The notes beneath the pieces are model-generated. The model saw nothing but the letters and a program-made list of their open reading frames with translations. It had not been told where the DNA came from and made no database searches. From NCBI GenBank assembly GCA_963556065.3, contig CAUVYH020000020.1, positions 29,520-93,519 of the forward strand: a stretch of 64,000 bases of DNA, written 5' to 3'. Position numbers and translations under genes: made by a program. This document shows, in pieces, positions 44,075 through 52,656 of this stretch (position 1 is the first letter of the stretch; every line of letters starts with the position of its first letter). This DNA comes from JBAXTE01 sp963556065 (lineage in GTDB: Bacteria > Bacteroidota > Bacteroidia > Bacteroidales > WCHB1-69).

Positions 44075-44947
44075 ATGATAAAAAAAGCAGTGATTCCAGC
44101 AGCTGGTTGGGGAACACGATTCCTCCCAATTACAAAGAGTCAGCCTAAAGAAATGATACCAATCGTTGATACACCCGTTATCCAATATGTGGTTGAAGAA
44201 GCGGTACAATCGGGCATTACCGATATTTTAATCATCATTGGGAAAGGGAAACGGGCAATTGAAGAGCATTTCGACCGAAGTCCATTACTGGAAGCTGCTT
44301 TGGAAGCCAAAAACCGGAAAGACGAACTCGAAAAGCTAATCCGAATATCAAATTTAGCCAATATACACTTTGTTTGGCAAAAGGAGATGAATGGCTTAGG
44401 TGATGCAATTAGGTATGCTAAAGACCACGTTGGACACGAACCTTTTGCTGTATTATTGGGCGACACTTTAATTTCAGGGAACGGCAGACCTATTACCCGT
44501 CAGTTGATGGACGTGTATGAACGATATAAAGGTTCAGTTGTAGCCCTTGAAAAAGTACCTTCTGAAAAAGTACAACGATACGGTATAATTGACGGCAAAC
44601 TTATGGACGATAACGTTTTACTGGCTCACGATTTTATAGAAAAACCGAGCCCTGAAGAAGCGCCATCAAATTTAGCCATCGCCAGCAGATATGTTTTTAC
44701 TCCTGAAATATTTGATTACCTGGAAAACACACCTAAAGGGAAAAATAACGAGATTCAATTAACAGATGCCATGCGACAAATGGTCAAAGAAAAAGCGATG
44801 TACGGGCTTCAGTTTAATGGCGTTAGGTACGATATTGGAAACAAACTTGATTTTATAAAAACCAATGTCATTTACGGACTTGAACATGAAGAAATTGGAA
44901 GCAAATTAAAAGAATGGCTGATTGACTTTACAACCAGCATGAAATAA
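44075..44947 (+). CDS. galU: UTP-glucose-1-phosphate uridylyltransferase
   Basis: A 290-residue nucleotidyltransferase beginning MIKKAVIPAAGWGTRFLPIT, with KSQPKEMIPIVDTPVIQYVV (catalytic Lys), FAVLLGDTLISG, and LAIASRYVFTPEIFDYLENT, all standard GalU signatures. It makes UDP-glucose or, in view of the coupled kinase upstream, may accept another sugar-1-phosphate such as glucuronate-1-phosphate. The gene is complete and starts one base after the kinase stop. The intergenic region after it (44948-45250) holds fragments of G/C-rich dispersed repeats. Confidence 0.93.
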   Translation: MIKKAVIPAAGWGTRFLPITKSQPKEMIPIVDTPVIQYVVEEAVQSGITDILIIIGKGKRAIEEHFDRSPLLEAALEAKNRKDELEKLIRISNLANIHFVWQKEMNGLGDAIRYAKDHVGHEPFAVLLGDTLISGNGRPITRQLMDVYERYKGSVVALEKVPSEKVQRYGIIDGKLMDDNVLLAHDFIEKPSPEEAPSNLAIASRYVFTPEIFDYLENTPKGKNNEIQLTDAMRQMVKEKAMYGLQFNGVRYDIGNKLDFIKTNVIYGLEHEEIGSKLKEWLIDFTTSMK

Positions 44948-44993
44948 TTATTACATAATGAAAGCCTTAAGCTCTCATTTTTCTATCGTTTTT

Positions 44994-45125
44994 CTGCCAG
45001 TGATAACAAGAAAACACCAGATAAAAAGCGGCACCTGGCCCCTCTTTTCCGAGAGAGGGGCAGCTCCTGAGCTTGCGAAGGACGGGGTGAGTAAATTGAA
45101 CCGAATTCAACAGATTCATCTCATT
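44994..45125. repeat. Dispersed repeat fragments downstream of galU
   Basis: Contains CCTGGCCCCTCTTTTCCGAG with an adjacent inverted partner, and GCTTGCGAAGGACGGGGTGA, a degenerate relative of which occurs at 42945-43015 (GCTTGCAAAGAAACGGGTAA). No coding function. Confidence 0.4.
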
Positions 45126-45250
45126 AAACTGGTCATTTAAAATTTGACACAGTACGAAAGAAGAGGGGCGATTTTTTAGTGGTCGCTCTTTATGTTTGGG
45201 GTAAAAGCGCAAAAAAAAATTCCTCAATCTGAATCGGTTGAAGGTTCTAA

Positions 45251-45479
45251 GTAATAGAAAAAAATTTATTATCGTATTTTAAATGGACTCACCCCGACGT
45301 CCGCAAGGCGGCCGTTCCCCTCTCTACCAGAGTAGAGAGGGGGAAGCACCGTCAGTGTTCGACTGAGACTTCGGCGTGAGCTCAGTCGAACGCTCACGCC
45401 GAAGTCTCAGTTGAACGATGCAGGGGGTGAGTCCCTATAAAATACAAACATAAGTACGACATTATTTCATTCTCATTAC
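45251..45479 (-). repeat. MITE-like palindromic element, type 2, copy 2
   Basis: Inverted relative to the copy at 16006. It has the same terminal inverted repeats (GTAATAGAAAAAAATTTATT and TGTCGTACTTATG-like ends) and flanks CTAA and TTAA. Compared with copy 1 it carries an internal insert of about 110 bp, itself a perfect-looking hairpin (GACTTCGGCGTGAG paired with CTCACGCCGAAGTC around CTCAGTCGAACG). Confidence 0.7.
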
Positions 45480-45483
45480 TTAA

Positions 45484-45652
45484 TTCTACTTTAACACATT
45501 TGAAAAATCCGTCTGTTTTTACCCTGAACACGTTCGGCTGAGCTCACGTCGAAGCCTAAAGGGAACAGTCCGGTTTTTCTCCTTTCTCCCTTTAGGGCAG
45601 GGGTAAAACAGGAGAAAAATCGAGGTTCATTTTAAATCTGTCAAAGTAGAAT
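45484..45652 (-). repeat. MITE-like palindromic element, type 1, copy 2
   Basis: Inverted relative to 16128. Starts TTCTACTTTAACACATTT and ends GACAGATTT complement to GTAGAA, with TTAA on both sides. Order of type 2 then type 1 is the same as at 16006-16269 although both are inverted, so the pair was not flipped as a single unit. Confidence 0.75.
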
Positions 45653-45682
45653 TAATTTGTATTTTTACAAAAATCAGAAGCC

Positions 45683-45988
45683 ATGCAAGTCGATTTACAC
45701 GTTAAATTGAAAGCGATGCTCTGGGACATGCCAGAAACCCGGAGAATAAAAATTGTCGGTGAAATACTGTCAAATCCAGTTGAAACATTCAGGAACGACG
45801 ATCAGATTTTTCTCAAAGTGCTGAATAGCCTTAAATGGTATGAGTTAATCAGGCTTGTGGGAGCTCAAAATTTGCACTCCCTGTTAACCGATACGACCAT
45901 TCAAAAGCTTTTTCCTGTTCAACGACGCAATTACTATACAAATGCACGACGATTATTATCAAAATACGCTATACCCGCTTCAAGATAA
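45683..45988 (+). CDS. Small conserved partner of an AbiEii-type nucleotidyltransferase
   Basis: A 101-residue protein with LKAMLWDMPETRRIKIVGEI, a middle helix LKWYELIRLVGAQNLHSLLT and the tail VQRRNYYTNARRLLSKY. Proteins of this form regularly precede AbiEii/AbiGii-type nucleotidyltransferase toxin genes in Bacteroidota and are presumed to be their antitoxin or partner. Here the end overlaps the start of such a nucleotidyltransferase gene by 47 bp. That gene is frameshifted, so this gene may be an orphan antitoxin remnant. It begins 31 bp after the type 1 repeat. Confidence 0.72.
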   Translation: MQVDLHVKLKAMLWDMPETRRIKIVGEILSNPVETFRNDDQIFLKVLNSLKWYELIRLVGAQNLHSLLTDTTIQKLFPVQRRNYYTNARRLLSKYAIPASR

Positions 45989-46611
45989 AATACTTGAAAT
46001 TGTTGGAAAACTTTCTGTTGGATTTTACCTTACCGGAAGCACTGCTTTAAGCCGGGCTTACCTGCATCATCGCTACTCCGACGACCTCGATTTTTTTTGA
46101 ATAATGTTCCTGATTTTAAAGTGCAGGTGAATACCATTCTGAGGGCAATTGCCGATGCGGGTCTTCCAATCGACATTTCAGTTGCCGATATGGTTTCTCC
46201 CGAATTTTTGTTTTTAATGGTGATATTTCCTTAAAGCTCGACTTTGTAAACGATGTTCCGTTTCGTAGTGGCTCCCCAATTGTCACACCGCTTTTTATCA
46301 GAACCGACAATCAGAACAACATTCTGTCGAATAAGTTAACTGCTTTAGGACGCTACTCGACCAAAGATGTTGTTGATATCGTTTATATTTGCGAATCCTT
46401 AAAGTTTAGCTGGGTGGACATCGTTAATGATGCTTCAGAAAAAGACCTATGGGTAAACCCGATAAATGTTGTTGAGATTTTAGAACAGTTCCCGGTTGAA
46501 AAGCTTCAGGAAATAAATTGGATAACAGAGCCACCTTCGCCCCAGTGGTTTAATTCACGAATCAATCAAATAATAACCGATATTCTTGGCGGATGCGAGA
46601 ATTCGCGTTAG
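45942..46611 (+). pseudogene. AbiEii/AbiGii-type nucleotidyltransferase toxin, frameshifted
   Basis: Begins MHDDYYQNTLYPLQDKILEI and shows the core VGFYLTGSTALSRAYLHHRY followed by SDDLDFF, the G-S and D-x-D elements of the family. The frame then breaks at a run of eight T (46091-46098). A second frame gives LNNVPDFKVQVNTILRAIAD to about 46200. A third gives NGDISLKLDFVNDVPF through to the stop at 46611, the usual C-terminal part (NKLTALGRYSTKDVVDIVYI). Two indels are needed to restore the protein. As read, it is inactive. One shift is in a homopolymer and could be technical; the other is less easily dismissed. Confidence 0.85.
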
Positions 46612-47321
46612 AAAAATCATTCAAATATCCTCATCACCAGCACATACAGCTTTGTAGGAAGCATAGTTTCTTTCTTTAACGATTCGGGACAAAAGACTGA
46701 AATCATTGAATTAAATCCAAAGTCAGGGAATTACGGTGTCCCTATTCTCAAAATTCATTACCAGTCCTTTCCGACTTACATCTTTTTCTGAAATAACGGT
46801 ACGCGAAAAGATTGCTTCATTCGGTTTTGATCCATTCGGATGACGGCACGCGATTAAATGCAGTTCATTGCGAGTCCGACCATAGGAGGACGAAGCACAA
46901 TGTTGTGAACCTTCACCTCCCATCATTGTACCCGAAATCAAACAAAGCATTTCATTTGGACTTCAAAAAGATACACTTCATGTATAAAAGTGATTATTTC
47001 GGCAAAAAAGCTTATTTTTTTTCGAACAAAAAAACTGCATTCTGGGTTGAATAGCTTAAATTTGTTCAACCGTTGATTGGATAAAGAGACGGTAACGTTC
47101 AAATCAAATAAAAAACATGTTCGCCCCCCCCAAGCATGAACGATTACCGGAAGATATTACCCGGTATAGAGCTCCACAAAGCACCCCATGCCCAAAAACT
47201 TACGGTTATAACCGGCCCAAACTAAAGTTTACCAATTCGGTAAAAAAGGTCTTTTCCCAAAGGTTATTTACCAGGACAGGCAAATTTTAGTTTGATCAAG
47301 TTAACTAAAAAAACACACACA
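46612..47321. other. Intergenic region with dispersed-repeat remnants, no supported gene
   Basis: Around 46860-46930 the sequence GCAGTTCATTGCGAGTCCGA, with GGAGGACGAAGCACAATG, resembles intergenic repeats of Bacteroidota (a TCATTGCGAG...GACGAAGCA motif). Small ORFs overlapping it look accidental. A stretch of C (about 47127-47134) and the leader of the dehydratase gene follow. Confidence 0.45.
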
Positions 47322-49235
47322 ATGCGTGATCAAATCAGAGCACAATTAGAAAAATGGTATTTACCGCGCTGGATCGTCATTTTTGCCGATTCAACCATTA
47401 TGGCGACCTCGTTTTTTATCACCTATTTTCTTCGGTTCAATCTTTTTGCTCATTACGTGAATGTACCCGGCATGGTACTACAACTTATGGCCGGACTACC
47501 GTTCTTTTTTCTGTCCATTTATATTTTTAAGCCTTACCAGGGTATTCTCAGGCATTCGACCATAAACGACGTCTTAACCATTGCCAAAACGCACATCGTG
47601 TTTTCGTTTGGTTTGTTGTTTATCAGTTTATTCGGGCTCGCATACATTCCCACCTTACAAATACCGGTATCGGTAATCGTGGTTCACTATTTTGTTTCCG
47701 TCTCCATTATGATTTCCCTGCGCATTGTTGTGCAGCTTTCATACCGGTACCTGGTTGAATCGAGCAGGAACTATAAGAATATAATGATATTCGGGGCCGG
47801 AAAGTTGGGAAGCATAACCCACAGTGTAATTGCCAAAGACGACAACATTAAATACAAAATTGTCGGGTATATTGATGATAACCCGGCCTTGTGGCGAAAC
47901 AGAATAAACGGGGTAAAGATTTATTCGCCCGAACGTGCTTTTGAACTGGCCAAAGAAAAATTACTGGTTGAGGAAATAATCATTGCCATTTCGCCCAACG
48001 AGATCAGTAAAAAGCGAAAACGTGAAATTGTTGATGATTGCCTGAGTCACCAGTTAATGATTCGCGAGGTTCCCGATCCGCAAAAATGGCTAAACGGGGC
48101 TTTTGCCGGCAAACAAATAAAAGCACTCAGTATTGAAGACCTGCTCGGGCGTGAACCTATTTCGATAACCAAAGAAGTTATTACCAGCGGTATTTACAGG
48201 AAACGGGTAATGGTTACCGGTAGCGCTGGCTCAATTGGTTCTGAAATTGTTAAGCAATTGCTTTTCCATCAGCCTAAAAGCATAATTTTGATTGACCAGG
48301 CTGAGTCGGCACAATTCGACCTTCAGCAGGAAATACTGCCTTTGTTAAAAGGTACTGCCCTCGAGATCTACATTGCCGACATTACCGACAAATATGAAAT
48401 GCAAAATATATTTGATTTATGTAAGCCTGAAATTATTTACCATGCTGCCGCCTACAAACATGTTCCGTTGATGGAAGATCAACCTTATATGGCTGTTTGG
48501 AATAATGTAGGCGGTACTCGAAACCTGGCTGACCTGGCTGTAAGGTATGGCGTTGAAAAATTTGTGATGGTTTCGACGGATAAGGCGGTAAATCCGACCA
48601 ATATTATGGGAACTACCAAAAGAGTTTGCGAGCTTTACATCCAATCGCTTTCACGGGAAGCCGGCATCAAAACACAATTTATAACGACACGTTTTGGCAA
48701 TGTACTCGGATCGAATGGTTCTGTCATTCCATTATTCAAAAAACAAATAGCTGCCGGTGGCCCAATAACATTAACGCACCGGGACATTATCAGGTACTTT
48801 ATGACGATACCGGAAGCCTGTCAGCTGGTTATGGAGGCGGGCTTTATTGGAAAAGGAGGCGAAATATTCCTTTTTGATATGGGAGAACCGGTTAAAATTT
48901 ATGATCTGGCTATCAAGATGATATCTTTGTCAGGATTTATACCCCACAAAGAAATTGAAATCAAGGAAATTGGACTTCGGCCCGGAGAAAAACTATACGA
49001 GGAACTATTGGCCGACAAAGAAGAAACACTGCCAACCAATCACAAGAAGATATTGGTTGCCAAAATCAGGCCATATCCATACGAACAAACCATTAAAAGT
49101 ATCAGGGAACTGCTGGATGATCTTTACGACCTGACTGACATGGAAATTGTATATCATCTCAAGCGAATCGTCCCTGAATTCAATTCACAAAATTCAAAAT
49201 ATTCAGTTCTGGATGACTTAAAGATCAATTCATAG
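47322..49235 (+). CDS. Membrane-bound nucleotide-sugar 4,6-dehydratase (PglF/WbpM/CapD-like)
   Basis: A 637-residue protein beginning at the ATG at 47322 (MRDQIRAQLEKW); an upstream TTG frame is unlikely. Residues 15-150 form four membrane helices (WIVIFADSTIMATSFFITYF and others), followed by a CoA-binding-like domain (IMIFGAGKLGSITHSVIAKD) and the SDR dehydratase (VMVTGSAGSIGSEIVKQLLF). STDKAVNPTNIMGTTKRVCE shows the Met-Lys type active site of this family. It converts UDP-GlcNAc to the 4-keto-6-deoxy sugar that the aminotransferase at 41776 could aminate, towards a bacillosamine-type sugar. A 160-240 bp gap follows before the YjbH-type genes. Confidence 0.92.
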   Translation: MRDQIRAQLEKWYLPRWIVIFADSTIMATSFFITYFLRFNLFAHYVNVPGMVLQLMAGLPFFFLSIYIFKPYQGILRHSTINDVLTIAKTHIVFSFGLLFISLFGLAYIPTLQIPVSVIVVHYFVSVSIMISLRIVVQLSYRYLVESSRNYKNIMIFGAGKLGSITHSVIAKDDNIKYKIVGYIDDNPALWRNRINGVKIYSPERAFELAKEKLLVEEIIIAISPNEISKKRKREIVDDCLSHQLMIREVPDPQKWLNGAFAGKQIKALSIEDLLGREPISITKEVITSGIYRKRVMVTGSAGSIGSEIVKQLLFHQPKSIILIDQAESAQFDLQQEILPLLKGTALEIYIADITDKYEMQNIFDLCKPEIIYHAAAYKHVPLMEDQPYMAVWNNVGGTRNLADLAVRYGVEKFVMVSTDKAVNPTNIMGTTKRVCELYIQSLSREAGIKTQFITTRFGNVLGSNGSVIPLFKKQIAAGGPITLTHRDIIRYFMTIPEACQLVMEAGFIGKGGEIFLFDMGEPVKIYDLAIKMISLSGFIPHKEIEIKEIGLRPGEKLYEELLADKEETLPTNHKKILVAKIRPYPYEQTIKSIRELLDDLYDLTDMEIVYHLKRIVPEFNSQNSKYSVLDDLKINS

Positions 49236-49474
49236 ATTCAAAAGAGTAGCCATCTCGCATTTGGAAGAAGAAATTTTGTGATACTTTGAACGGAATGAAA
49301 ATATGGTAACCATTAAGAGTACCATTCAATCCAAATGCTCTTATGAAATTATTCATATTTTCGGTTAACAGTATTTCCGATCCCCCCTGAGCTAACAAGA
49401 CCAGAGAGAGTTGGCATTTGAGCTAAATACAAATGCTCTGCAAAAGCCAGTTATTCATAATTATTACAGCAGGC

Positions 49475-50707
49475 ATGTACATTACTAAATCCAGAATTAC
49501 CTATCGGCGGACGGCGCTGTTCATTGTACTTTCATTTCTTAGTGCATTAGGGCTTAGTGCTCAATCGCTAAGCGAGAAAGCGATCTCGACGCTTAGTAAC
49601 CGTGGATTCGAAAATATTCGGGTATTACAGCAAGGTAACCAAGTAATCTGCACCATTGAACGCGGATTGGATCGTTCGCCAGCATCTGATTTGCAGCAAG
49701 CGCTTACACTATTACAACAAATCTATTCCGATCAGGTTTCCTTCCGAATTATACTGCTTGAACAAGGGCAGCCTGTATATGAGCTAAAAGAGGGTAGCGA
49801 GTGGTCGGGGCTTAGTAATCGGGAAAAAGCCGACACCTGTAAACAATTGGTAAATTTGAGCGTTAGTTATGCAGATCAGGGTTTCTTTAAAAGTATTAAA
49901 GAAACGCCAGTTGCCCGGAAATTGCAGTCGGGGATAAGTTTAACCCTTTATCCGCAGTTGTCTTTACGTAATATGAAATTAGATCACGTTTATGATGTTC
50001 AGTTCAATGTGGCCCCCGCAGTTTCGTACTCTGCGTGGAGGGGTATGTTACTGACTGCACAACTAATTTTGCCAATTTATAATAACTTAAACTTCGAAGG
50101 AGACTATATTCGGTTTGGTTTTCTTACCTTTACTCAGGGTTTTAGATTTCCTCATCTCAACCACTTACGGTTTACTGTCGGGAATTTTAATAACCATCGA
50201 TATGGCATTGATATGATCTGGAAAAAACAATTTGAAAATAGTCGATGGAGTTTAGCTGCAAATATCGGATATACGGGATATTCGAATAATTATGACATGT
50301 ACTGGAATCACAGTTCGTTAAACCAGTTAAGCTGGAAGGCCAAAGGCAGTTATTATTTACCCCGCTACCAGTTGCGTACGGATCTGTCGCTTGGACGTTT
50401 TATTGCCGGCGATGATGGATTTCGCCTTGACATTTATCGTCATTTTGGAGAAACCACAATTGGTGTATATGCCACTTACACCGGACACGATCCTAATGGG
50501 GGATTTCATTTTTCCATACCTATCAGTCCGCAAAAACGCAAGCATAGTTATCGTGTAAGGGCCATGCTCGCTCCCTATTTCGATATGGAATACAATGCCC
50601 GTAACGAATTTGTGTATAACCGATATTATAAAACCAGTCCCGACGAAAACCGTTCGTACCAGGACCTCTACCCGCAATATATTCGCAATCAAATAATAAA
50701 TCCTTAA
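49475..50707 (+). CDS. YjbH-type outer-membrane beta-barrel protein, C-terminal half
   Basis: A 410-residue exported protein, using the ATG at 49475 for a signal peptide (YRRTALFIVLSFLSALGLSA); the frame is also open from 49433. A first domain (SEKAISTLSNRGFENIRVLQ) resembles the small domain preceding the barrel in YjbH. The rest alternates aromatic beta strands (QLSLRNMKLDHVYDVQFNVA, RFIAGDDGFRLDIYRHFGET, TTIGVYATYTGHDPNGGFHF), matching the C-terminal barrel of YjbH-like proteins. YjbH proteins are associated with exopolysaccharide secretion. The N-terminal YjbH half is separately encoded at 51796, so the protein is split. It is followed after 10 bp by a lipoprotein gene. Confidence 0.8.
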   Translation: MYITKSRITYRRTALFIVLSFLSALGLSAQSLSEKAISTLSNRGFENIRVLQQGNQVICTIERGLDRSPASDLQQALTLLQQIYSDQVSFRIILLEQGQPVYELKEGSEWSGLSNREKADTCKQLVNLSVSYADQGFFKSIKETPVARKLQSGISLTLYPQLSLRNMKLDHVYDVQFNVAPAVSYSAWRGMLLTAQLILPIYNNLNFEGDYIRFGFLTFTQGFRFPHLNHLRFTVGNFNNHRYGIDMIWKKQFENSRWSLAANIGYTGYSNNYDMYWNHSSLNQLSWKAKGSYYLPRYQLRTDLSLGRFIAGDDGFRLDIYRHFGETTIGVYATYTGHDPNGGFHFSIPISPQKRKHSYRVRAMLAPYFDMEYNARNEFVYNRYYKTSPDENRSYQDLYPQYIRNQIINP

Positions 50708-50717
50708 AACTTCTATT

Positions 50718-51470
50718 ATGAAAACACGTATTTATTTTAAAGTCTTGCTCGCCTCTGCCCTTACCTTTGTTTGTCTGACCACATTTGACTCTTGTAAAAA
50801 AGACGATAAAGAAACATCAATTGATGAGGTCATTAAAGTTGCACCAGCAGCAACGGTTAAAACTGAATTAAGTAGTGCTACTACGCTTGATGCTCTCCCA
50901 GCAGAAGTAAAAACTGCTGCAACAACAATTACGAACATAATTACAGATACAAAAGCTGCATCTGTTGCCAGTGTTGACCTGAACCAGGTTATTCTCAACT
51001 ATCAAAACTCGATCAAATTATCTGCTGATGAAGTTACAAAACTGAAGAATAACGATGAATATACCTATAGCAGTGTTGTTGCCAGAATGGTTGCCCTACC
51101 TTCATTCCTTTCCGAAACTGAGCTGTCAAGCAGCTATACAGCCATGCAAAGTGTAGCCGCACTAAACAGCCGCCTTATTAAAGATCCAGGTACTGTGGAA
51201 GACCTTTATGCTGTTAATTTGTACCAAGGCGTACTCGATTTACAGAACTATATCAATACCTACACGATTCCGGCCCTTCAGCAACTTGCTACTCTTAAAG
51301 CAAATGCACTAAAATCGGCAAGCACTGTAGCCGACACTCAGGCCATGACTCTGATTTTCCAAAGATATTATACGACCTATATCTTTATCATTTTTAATAA
51401 TTTCTACATCATTAGAATCACCTATAACAGACCGCTCGTAATTAAGCATAATGGAGGATCAATTGGATAA
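50718..51470 (+). CDS. Lipoprotein of unknown function between the two YjbH-type genes
   Basis: A 250-residue protein with a lipoprotein signal (VLLASALTFVCLTTFDSC, Cys about residue 26) followed by a charged linker (KKDDKETSIDEVIK). The mature part is alanine/threonine-rich and helical (TVKTELSSATTLDALPAEVK, KLKNNDEYTYSSVVARMVAL), ending in an aromatic strand (YIFIIFNNFYIIRITYNRPL). I do not recognise a family. Its position 10 bp after one YjbH-type gene, with the other following 325 bp later, suggests an accessory role at the outer membrane in polysaccharide export. A strong terminator lies about 50 bp after its stop. Confidence 0.7.
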   Translation: MKTRIYFKVLLASALTFVCLTTFDSCKKDDKETSIDEVIKVAPAATVKTELSSATTLDALPAEVKTAATTITNIITDTKAASVASVDLNQVILNYQNSIKLSADEVTKLKNNDEYTYSSVVARMVALPSFLSETELSSSYTAMQSVAALNSRLIKDPGTVEDLYAVNLYQGVLDLQNYINTYTIPALQQLATLKANALKSASTVADTQAMTLIFQRYYTTYIFIIFNNFYIIRITYNRPLVIKHNGGSIG

Positions 51471-51522
51471 CCGTTATTCCTGAGATCAATTTTGTCAAAC
51501 AACAACAAATTAAGCTCCTAAT

Positions 51523-51589
51523 ATTCGGGTTCCTTAGTAATTTAAGGAACCCGAATAATAAAAATACCCGAAATTCAGGGTATTTTTTA
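51523..51589 (+). terminator. Double hairpin terminator after the YjbH/lipoprotein operon
   Basis: First hairpin: 14-bp perfect stem ATTCGGGTTCCTTA (51523-51536) with TAAGGAACCCGAAT (51543-51556). Second: AAAATACCC (51561-51569) with GGGTATTTT (51578-51586) followed by T residues, a classic rho-independent terminator. Confidence 0.85.
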
Positions 51590-51795
51590 TTAGGTCGCGA
51601 CTCTAATCTCGAAAAAAGAGAAGTTCAACCTCACGAATACAAACATAGAGATTCTTATTATTTCGGCTTACTATCAGCTTAAACAAAGCTGTTCTCATAG
51701 TCAAAGTAAACTTCTGTTTTTGGGTATTGGTTAAAAATCAACCCGATTTTGAATATTCATTTTAGCTGAATCCACTTATTTCGAGTCGCCTTAAG

Positions 51796-52497
51796 ATGAA
51801 ATCCCAATCTATTCGATTTCCATTAATCCTGATTATTACACTTTGCTGTTTTATCTCTCGCGGGCAGGTAACTACCGGTTCATCCGGATTAATCAACATC
51901 CCGGATGGCGAAATTCATCCAGATAAAACTATGGCGATAGGATGCAATTACCTTCCCGTTGGGCAAGCCGGGCCCAAATTTAAATACAATACCGGCAATT
52001 ACTATTTCAACCTTAGCTTTTTACCTTTTCTGGAAGCCACTTACCGCCTGACCTTTTTCAGGACTGACGGTCGAATAACCAACCAGGATCGTTCGTTTGG
52101 CGCCAAGCTGCAACTTTTAAAAGAAAAGAAAAGAATACCCTCGCTGCTGTTTGGGATGGACGACATTTATACAGAATCGGAAGGGGGAGGTAACCAATAT
52201 TTTGCCAGCGCATTTATTGCATCCAGAAAAACATTTCAAACAAAGGTCCACATTTTCAGATTTACAGTAGGATACGGGCTAAATACCAAAGGAAGAGAGC
52301 GGCTCAATGGTCTTTTCGGGGGAATAAGCTATTCTCCTCAAAAATTTAAGCCACTTAAACTGATGGCCGAATACGATACCCGACACATCAACGCTGCCTG
52401 TTCGCTGCTTATTGCACGCCATTTGAATCTATATGGCGGATACTATGGCAATAAAAACCTCGCAGCTGGTGTAGCCTGGAAATTTTTATTGAAATAA
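51796..52497 (+). CDS. YjbH-domain outer-membrane protein, N-terminal half
   Basis: A 233-residue exported protein with signal peptide (RFPLILIITLCCFISRGQ). It then begins VTTGSSGLINIPDGEIHPDK, the characteristic opening of YjbH-type barrels (a GLINIPDA-like box). Beta strands such as YYFNLSFLPFLEATYRLTFF and NAACSLLIARHLNLYGGYYG follow, and the end GVAWKFLLK looks like a closing strand. It matches the first half of YjbH, so together with 49475 it would make up a split barrel or two cooperating barrels. A partial dispersed repeat (CCGACAAGGTGGCCGTTCC) lies downstream at about 52530-52575. Confidence 0.8.
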   Translation: MKSQSIRFPLILIITLCCFISRGQVTTGSSGLINIPDGEIHPDKTMAIGCNYLPVGQAGPKFKYNTGNYYFNLSFLPFLEATYRLTFFRTDGRITNQDRSFGAKLQLLKEKKRIPSLLFGMDDIYTESEGGGNQYFASAFIASRKTFQTKVHIFRFTVGYGLNTKGRERLNGLFGGISYSPQKFKPLKLMAEYDTRHINAACSLLIARHLNLYGGYYGNKNLAAGVAWKFLLK

Positions 52498-52656
52498 AAG
52501 ATTACTGCCAATTATTTATCTTCGCACCCACCCCCGATGCCGACAAGGTGGCCGTTCCGTTCCCTTCTCTTAATATTAAGTCCTGCCATTTTTAAAACTG
52601 ATAAACGACAACACTTTATCCGAAAAAAAATAATTCGAAGTAAGAGTTTTTAGCCA

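Noticed and set aside
46812..47054. Small plus-strand ORF of 80 codons before the PglF-like gene
   Set aside because: It overlaps a dispersed repeat sequence and has no recognisable feature.
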